NCBI GenBank assembly: GCA_040757295.1
Contig: JBFLXH010000011.1
Span: forward strand, 1-64,000
Origin: JAGXSE01 sp040757295
GTDB taxonomy: Bacteria; Bacillota; PH28-bin88
Reading direction: 5' to 3'
DNA: 64,000 nucleotides
Shown here: in pieces, positions 60,006-64,000 of the stretch
How positions within the stretch are numbered: position 1 is the first letter of the stretch
How the letters are laid out: every line of letters begins with the position of its first letter
The notes under the pieces: model-generated
The model's input: the letters and a program-made list of their open reading frames with translations, nothing else
Told to the model about the DNA's origin: nothing
Databases searched by the model: none
Translations under genes and position numbers: made by a program

Positions 60006-60067
60006 TTAACTGGCTCTAAGCTTCAGCGGGGGTCACAATCCCCCTCTGAAGCCAAGACCCAGTTGAA
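60006..60067. repeat. Palindromic repeat C, copy 2
   Basis: TTAACTGGCTCTAAGCTTCA at the left and TGAAGCCAAGACCCAGTTGAA-type right arm ending 60067, with GGGGGTCACAATCCCCC in the middle. The right two thirds match 46619-46659 exactly. Confidence 0.82.
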
Positions 60068-60089
60068 TTTCAGGGCAGAATTCAGCAGT

Positions 60090-60160
60090 CAGACCCCCAC
60101 GCCGCTTATCGCGGCACCATCAGAGGGATGAAAAAATATGACAAGCTATTTTCAGGGCAG
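60090..60160 (+). repeat. Dispersed repeat D, copy 2
   Basis: 71 bases matching 46497-46567 except for a few differences in the small hairpin (GCCGC/GCGGC). The last 35 bases, ending TATTTTCAGGGCAG, are identical in both. Confidence 0.85.
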
Positions 60161-60912
60161 AATACTGGAAGACGAAAAGCGCACTTCCATTCTGGCTTCT
60201 AATTCCTGGCTTCTAACTTCTGCCTACTGGCTACTGACTAATGGCTAATGCCAATACCTTTGGCCCCATTTTCGTTTCTCTGCTGGTACCAACCCAGGTG
60301 GCGTGGGGGTCTACTCAGGAGCCAGGAGTCAGAATGAAAAAACGGTTAAGTAGCAGAAAATAGTCTAATAGAAAATTTGGTCTTTCTTGTCCAATGCTAG
60401 GTGGCGCTCGGTCTTTTGGCTCTGAAGTTTTAATACCTGTACTTACAAAAAAAGATATGTGAAACTAGCTGCCGATTATGTTAAAAAAATCACAATGTTA
60501 TTATAACATACCAACATCGCCTTCACAATAATAAACAGGAGTTATGAAGTTGATGTAACTTAATGCCAAATACACAACTCCAAAAAATATTTCAAAAATG
60601 GCCCCAGGTATTACCAAAAAGACTTGACTTTTTTGAAACAGCCCCATAATCGAAGTGGATGGTATTTTTTCCCATCCCTCTGACGATATGGGTGATACAA
60701 TGAAAAAACTGTGCAAACCAACCTTCGAGAAAAAGGATCACGGTCGAGGAGCCGGGATACCGGTACTCAAAAAATCTGGGATAAACATGGGATTGCAATA
60801 TTTAACTGAACTAATTATAATGTAAAGTGTGTGAAATGTGGAACATAATACCTTTCTTGCTACAGCATCTTATTTCCAGCGCTTCAATTCCTCCCTTCGC
60901 TAAGAAAATACA
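60161..60912. other. Intergenic DNA without a supported gene
   Basis: Begins with low-complexity CTTCTA/CTGACTA-type short repeats (60180-60245) and a fragment CAGGAGTCAGAATG near 60320. On the minus strand a 71-codon frame at 60501-60716 contains VIPGAIFEIFFGVVYLAL, which weakly resembles the last helix of DUF4386-type membrane proteins; no start or full domain is present. I regard it as possible gene debris only. Confidence 0.4.
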
Positions 60913-61018
60913 TAAAATGAGCAAGGCCACTAATTATTCATTGATTAAATGTGGCCTGAAAGCGAATTTTCATGCTCGGCTTCATTGAGTAATCATATTT
61001 TAGTCCTCGCCGAGCATA
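60913..61018 (+). repeat. 106-bp two-hairpin repeat, diverged full copy (A6)
   Basis: Keeps the exact length and both hairpins (GGCCAC/GTGGCC; ATGCTCGGC/GCCGAGCAT) but differs from the other full copies at about 15 positions. In hairpin 2 both arms change together (compensatory TAC to TGC, GTA to GCA), so the structure is conserved over sequence. The stretch 61019-61172 holds no other gene I can support. Confidence 0.9.
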
Positions 61019-61172
61019 TAATTCGGAGTTTTGCTGTATTACTACAAATGAAACCGATATTGTCAATCAATTCAGCTTTTCCCCCTATTCTGAAAATTAT
61101 GGTTGAGATGGTCGATCCTTTCCGGATGGCCATTGAAATAGTAGGAATTAAGAAAAAAAAGGAGTGAGAGAC

Positions 61173-62852
61173 TTGACAAGCGTTCCCAGTGACATTGAAA
61201 TTGCCCAGGCGGCGAAAATGAAGCCGGTGATGGAAATAGCCCGGCAGTTAGGTATTGATGAGGACGAGATTGATCTTTATGGCAAGTACAAAGGAAAAGT
61301 GTCCTTAGATGTCTATAAGCGTTTAAAGGACAAGCCCGACGGCAAATTGATTTTAGTTACGGCTATTAACCCCACTCCGGCCGGTGAGGGTAAAACCACC
61401 ACCAGCGTAGGCTTGACTGATGGCTTGGCCAAATTGGGGAAAAACGTGATTGTTTGCTTAAGAGAACCTTCCTTGGGTCCCAGCTTTGGGGTGAAAGGCG
61501 GCGCTGCTGGCGGCGGCTATGCCCAGGTCGTTCCTATGGAAGACATCAACCTGCATTTTACCGGGGATATTCATGCTGTTACCTATGCCCATAACCTCCT
61601 GGCTGCTTTGATTGACAACCATATCCACCAGGGGAATGCTCTTAATATTGATCCCCGCCAGATCGTTTTCCGCCGGGTAATTGACCTAAACGACAGGGCT
61701 CTGCGGAAAATTATCATTGGTCTAGGCGGCAGGACCGAAGGCGTACCTAGAGAGTCTGGCTTTGACATTTCTGTGGCCTCTGAAATTATGGCTATTCTTT
61801 GTCTGTCTAGTGACCTGATGGACCTGAAAGCCCGCTTTGCCAAGATTGTGGTGGCCTACACCTATGACGGCAAGGCAGTTACCGCAGCTGATCTGGAGGC
61901 CCAGGGTTCCATGGCTCTCTTGATGAAGGACGCTATTAAACCCAACCTGGTGCAAACCTTGGAGAATACCCCGGCCTTCCTCCATGGCGGTCCCTTTGCT
62001 AACATTGCTCATGGATGCAACAGTATCACAGCTACCAAGATGGCCCTGAAGCTGGCTGACTATGTGGTAACAGAAGCAGGCTTTGGTGCTGACCTGGGAG
62101 CGGAAAAATTCTTCGACCTGAAGTGCCGGTTTGCCGGCCTCAAACCTGCGGCAGCAGTAATCGTTGCGACTGTTCGGGCCCTAAAAATGCACGGTGGCGT
62201 ACCCAAGGCAGAGCTGGGCAAGGAGAATTTGGAGGCTCTATCCAAGGGTATCGAAAACCTGGAAAAACACATTGAGAACGTGTCCAAGTTTGGCGTGCCG
62301 GTTGTGGTGGCCGTTAACGCCTTCCCGACCGATACCGAAGCCGAGAAGAAGGCTCTCTATGACCGGGTCCAGGCTATGGGGGCAGAAGTGGCTATTTCCG
62401 AAGTATGGGCTAAAGGTGGCGAAGGCGGTAAAGAATTGGCCTCTAAGGTGCTTAGCACTATCGAGAACAAACCGTCTAATTTCCGTGTACTATATGAAAC
62501 AGCTTTGCCCATTAAGGAAAAGATTGAAAAGATCTGCACAGAAATTTATGGGGCTGACGGCGTAGTTTACGCGCCCGAAGCTGAGAAAGCTATTGAAAAG
62601 TTCACTGAACTTGGCTATGGAGACCTGCCTATTTGCATGGCCAAAACCCAGTACTCCTTCTCCGATGATCTGACTAAACTGGGACGCCCGCGGAATTTCA
62701 AAATTAATGTAAGGGAAGTCCGCCTGTCTGCCGGCGCTGGGTTCCTGGTCTGCATAACGGGGGCTCTGATGACCATGCCCGGTCTGCCCAAAAAGCCTGC
62801 TGCCAATGTGATTGACATTGACGAGGATGGCAAGATCTCCGGCCTGTTCTAA
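61173..62852 (+). CDS. fhs: Formate-tetrahydrofolate ligase
   Basis: ATP-dependent formation of 10-formyl-THF from formate, a methyl-branch step of the Wood-Ljungdahl pathway and of one-carbon supply. The 559 residues include the P-loop PTPAGEGKTTTSVGL, LREPSLGPSFGVKGGAAGGG and the closing GALMTMPGLPKKPAA, standard for the family. I chose TTG at 61173 with AAAGGAG nine bases upstream; a GTG at 61164 lies directly on the Shine-Dalgarno and is less likely. It may feed methylene-THF to PanB and to acetogenic-type metabolism; other pathway genes are outside the window. Confidence 0.96.
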   Translation: MTSVPSDIEIAQAAKMKPVMEIARQLGIDEDEIDLYGKYKGKVSLDVYKRLKDKPDGKLILVTAINPTPAGEGKTTTSVGLTDGLAKLGKNVIVCLREPSLGPSFGVKGGAAGGGYAQVVPMEDINLHFTGDIHAVTYAHNLLAALIDNHIHQGNALNIDPRQIVFRRVIDLNDRALRKIIIGLGGRTEGVPRESGFDISVASEIMAILCLSSDLMDLKARFAKIVVAYTYDGKAVTAADLEAQGSMALLMKDAIKPNLVQTLENTPAFLHGGPFANIAHGCNSITATKMALKLADYVVTEAGFGADLGAEKFFDLKCRFAGLKPAAAVIVATVRALKMHGGVPKAELGKENLEALSKGIENLEKHIENVSKFGVPVVVAVNAFPTDTEAEKKALYDRVQAMGAEVAISEVWAKGGEGGKELASKVLSTIENKPSNFRVLYETALPIKEKIEKICTEIYGADGVVYAPEAEKAIEKFTELGYGDLPICMAKTQYSFSDDLTKLGRPRNFKINVREVRLSAGAGFLVCITGALMTMPGLPKKPAANVIDIDEDGKISGLF

Positions 62853-62915
62853 AGTATAATTCAAGGAACCCTGGGGTGCCGCCCTGGGGTTCTTGATTAA
62901 TCGGAGGTATTCGCC

Positions 62916-63272
62916 ATGAGATTGCTGACGATTAACAATATTGAACAGGCCAAAGAAGCTATCCGGCAGGTGGGGGCCGATGAATCCGGGGTTGTGCTAA
63001 TGGCCCCCAAGGCTCTGTTCCGGGTTGTTAAGCTGGAGGAAATTAGCTTTAAAGCTGCCAACATCCTCAAACAGGAGATGCTCTCCATTGGTGGGGAGGC
63101 TGCCGTGCATCGGGGAGTAATTAATCATACAGTAGAAACAACTGATGTCATCCTGATGGGCACGGTGGCCCATTACCGGCGCCTGGTCAGGAAACTAAGA
63201 GCTCAACCCTTCGGCCTGCGCCAGACTGCCGAGGAGCTGCATCAACTAATTTTGAGTACCTTAAAAGAATAG
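62916..63272 (+). CDS. Small protein resembling the N-terminal domain of some dihydropteroate synthases
   Basis: A 118-residue soluble protein without Cys clusters or membrane segments. Segments such as ANILKQEMLSIGGEAAVHRG, ETTDVILMGTVAHYRRL and LRAQPFGLRQTAEELHQL resemble the extra domain in front of the barrel in some Firmicute FolP proteins. Here it stands alone with no pterin-binding barrel following. A good GGAGGT precedes the ATG, and it lies 63 bp behind fhs, so a folate-linked role is plausible but unproven. If the resemblance is wrong it should be regarded as a conserved hypothetical protein. Confidence 0.6.
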   Translation: MRLLTINNIEQAKEAIRQVGADESGVVLMAPKALFRVVKLEEISFKAANILKQEMLSIGGEAAVHRGVINHTVETTDVILMGTVAHYRRLVRKLRAQPFGLRQTAEELHQLILSTLKE

Positions 63273-63301
63273 GCACCAAGCTTTGGCCCCATCAAAGCAG
63301 T

Positions 63302-63407
63302 TATAATGAGCGAGGCCACTAATTATTCATTGATTTACCGTGGCCTCAAAGCGAATTTCATACTCGGCTTCATTATTATAATGCAATTTTATCCCTTGCC
63401 GAGTATA
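63302..63407 (+). repeat. 106-bp two-hairpin repeat, full copy (A7)
   Basis: Differs from the copy at 27091 at only a couple of positions in the loop of hairpin 2. It begins 29 bp after the stop of the 62916 gene. Confidence 0.92.
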
Positions 63408-63431
63408 TTAAAAATGTAATGCCCCAGGCTA

Positions 63432-63460
63432 TTGCTCCCCTTCCAAAGGCGTGTTAAAAT
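63432..63460 (+). promoter_or_regulatory. Sigma-A promoter of panC
   Basis: TTGCTC (63432-63437), 17-base spacer, TAAAAT (63455-63460). It gives a leader of about 170 bases before the panC start. Confidence 0.65.
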
Positions 63461-63469
63461 ACTGTCATG

Positions 63470-63550
63470 GGCAGCATCCTTCGGAGCTGTACCTGAATTT
63501 TTACCTGTACCCAAAAACTAAAGCCGCTTGGATCCTATGGACCGGGACGG
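63470..63550 (+). promoter_or_regulatory. Tandem bulged-A hairpins in the panC leader, pan-motif-like
   Basis: Two hairpins share one design: CAGC-A-TCC TTC GGA-GCTG (63472-63489) and GG-A-TCC TAT GGA-CC (63530-63543). Each has a single bulged adenine before a TCC/GGA stem with a three-base loop. The pan motif, a known RNA class upstream of pantothenate genes in Firmicutes, is described as often tandem hairpins with bulged adenines. Its placement before panC and an intrinsic terminator fits a regulatory RNA. Assignment rests on my reading of structure, not on a covariance search. Confidence 0.6.
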
Positions 63551-63570
63551 GGAAATAAGAGTCTTTAATT

Positions 63571-63604
63571 CTGCCTTCCTGTCCAGGGGAGGCAGTTGTT
63601 TTTT
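63571..63604 (+). terminator. Intrinsic terminator in the panC leader (attenuator)
   Basis: CTGCCTTCC (63571-63579) pairs with GGGAGGCAG (63587-63595) including one G-U pair, loop 7, followed by TTGTTTTTT. It lies between the hairpin leader and the AGGAGG of panC, so read-through is probably regulated. Confidence 0.75.
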
Positions 63605-63635
63605 GGGGGGAAAACATGCAAGGAGGTTAAAGACA

Positions 63636-64000
63636 GTGGAAGTGTTATCTACCGTACAGGAGGTTCGTGCCTTTGTCAAAAAACAGAGGAACCAGGGAAA
63701 AAGTATTGGTTTTGTTCCGACCATGGGGGCCTTGCATGAAGGGCACCTGCAGCTGATGCGGTCTGCCAAAGAAGAGCATGAGACGGTGATTATCAGTATC
63801 TTTGTCAATCCTACCCAGTTTGGCCAAGGAGAAGATTTTGCATTTTATCCCAGGGACTTCAGCCGGGATAGGGAGCTAGCCCAAGGAGTGGGGGTCGACG
63901 CGGTTTTTTATCCTGAGGTTGCAGAGATTTACCCGCCAGGTTTTAAGACCTATGTCAATGTTGAAGCCCTTTCCGAAATACTGTGCGGCAGGTCGCGGCA
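63636..64000 (+). CDS. panC: Pantoate-beta-alanine ligase (partial, runs off the window)
   Basis: Catalyses ATP-dependent joining of pantoate and beta-alanine to pantothenate. The visible 121 residues begin MEVLSTVQEVRAF and contain FVPTMGALHEGHLQLM with the nucleotide-binding HxGH-type motif, SIFVNPTQFGQGEDF and the segment AEIYPPGF; the C-terminal domain lies beyond the window end. GTG start at 63636 with AAGGAGG upstream. Expression is probably controlled by the leader at 63470-63604. The companion panB is at 44643 on the other strand. Confidence 0.95.
   Translation, partial: MEVLSTVQEVRAFVKKQRNQGKSIGFVPTMGALHEGHLQLMRSAKEEHETVIISIFVNPTQFGQGEDFAFYPRDFSRDRELAQGVGVDAVFYPEVAEIYPPGFKTYVNVEALSEILCGRSR

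Noticed and set aside
60501..60798. Two small overlapping minus-strand frames as genes
   Set aside because: No good ribosome binding site, no full domain, and only a short resemblance to one membrane helix of a DUF4386-like protein.
62863..62897. Terminator after fhs
   Set aside because: A stem around GAACCC/GGGTTC exists but has a bulge and no T run, so it is not supported as a terminator.
1..64000. CRISPR array
   Set aside because: No regularly spaced 25-40-bp direct repeats with unique spacers were seen; the repeats present are dispersed and palindromic.

Overview
The window looks like the chromosome of an anaerobic, endospore-forming Firmicute (class Clostridia, Peptococcaceae-like). 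Evidence is the yabP-yabQ-divIC-yabR-spoIIE-tilS-ftsH block, a NiaR-type regulator, Fhs, electron-bifurcating [FeFe] hydrogenases and Gram-positive promoters and ribosome binding sites. The species cannot be fixed from sequence reading alone.

Region 1 (1-24,800, + strand) is an acid uptake and CoA-ester degradation island. Two TAXI-type TRAP transporters (243-3886 and 16128-19256) flank genes for a 4-hydroxybutyryl-CoA dehydratase-like enzyme, thiolase, ADP-forming acyl-CoA synthetase, two 3-hydroxyacyl-CoA dehydrogenases, an alpha/beta hydrolase, enoyl-CoA hydratase, acyl-CoA dehydrogenase and a MaoC hydratase. An SDR, a CBS/PAS sigma-54 activator and a second, partly degenerate acyl-CoA synthetase close it. 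Together these could turn a 4-hydroxybutyrate- or crotonate-like acid into acetyl-CoA and then acetate plus ATP. Gene debris (CoA-transferase, thiolase, an Fe-S protein) shows the island has been remodelled.

Region 2 (24,800-40,400) is the conserved housekeeping and sporulation block, with a compact DnaA-box cluster, three tRNA genes (initiator Met, elongator Met, Glu), a structured RNA-like remnant before spoIIE, then yqhV, tilS, ftsH, ndk, an IMPase-family gene, a hotdog thioesterase and niaR. Region 3 (40,400-47,400) carries glcDEF-like genes, panB, an IclR regulator and an ECF-type S component.

Region 4 (47,388-59,643, - strand) is a hydrogenase block: a fused HydC-HydB subunit with its HydA, then separate HydC, HydB and HydA, then a PAS-containing sensory [FeFe]-hydrogenase-like protein translationally coupled to a PP2C phosphatase. 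It could reoxidise NADH and ferredoxin from region 1 and sense redox or H2. Region 5 (59,650-64,000) is repeat-rich intergenic DNA followed by fhs, a small protein resembling the N-terminal part of some dihydropteroate synthases, and panC (cut by the window end) behind a tandem-hairpin leader resembling the pan motif.

A 106-bp two-hairpin repeat occurs in five full and three partial or rearranged copies, nearly always in gaps or at gene ends. Other palindromic repeats cluster near 38.2, 46.5 and 60 kb. Their architecture suggests non-autonomous relatives of IS200/IS605 elements, but no transposase gene is present here.
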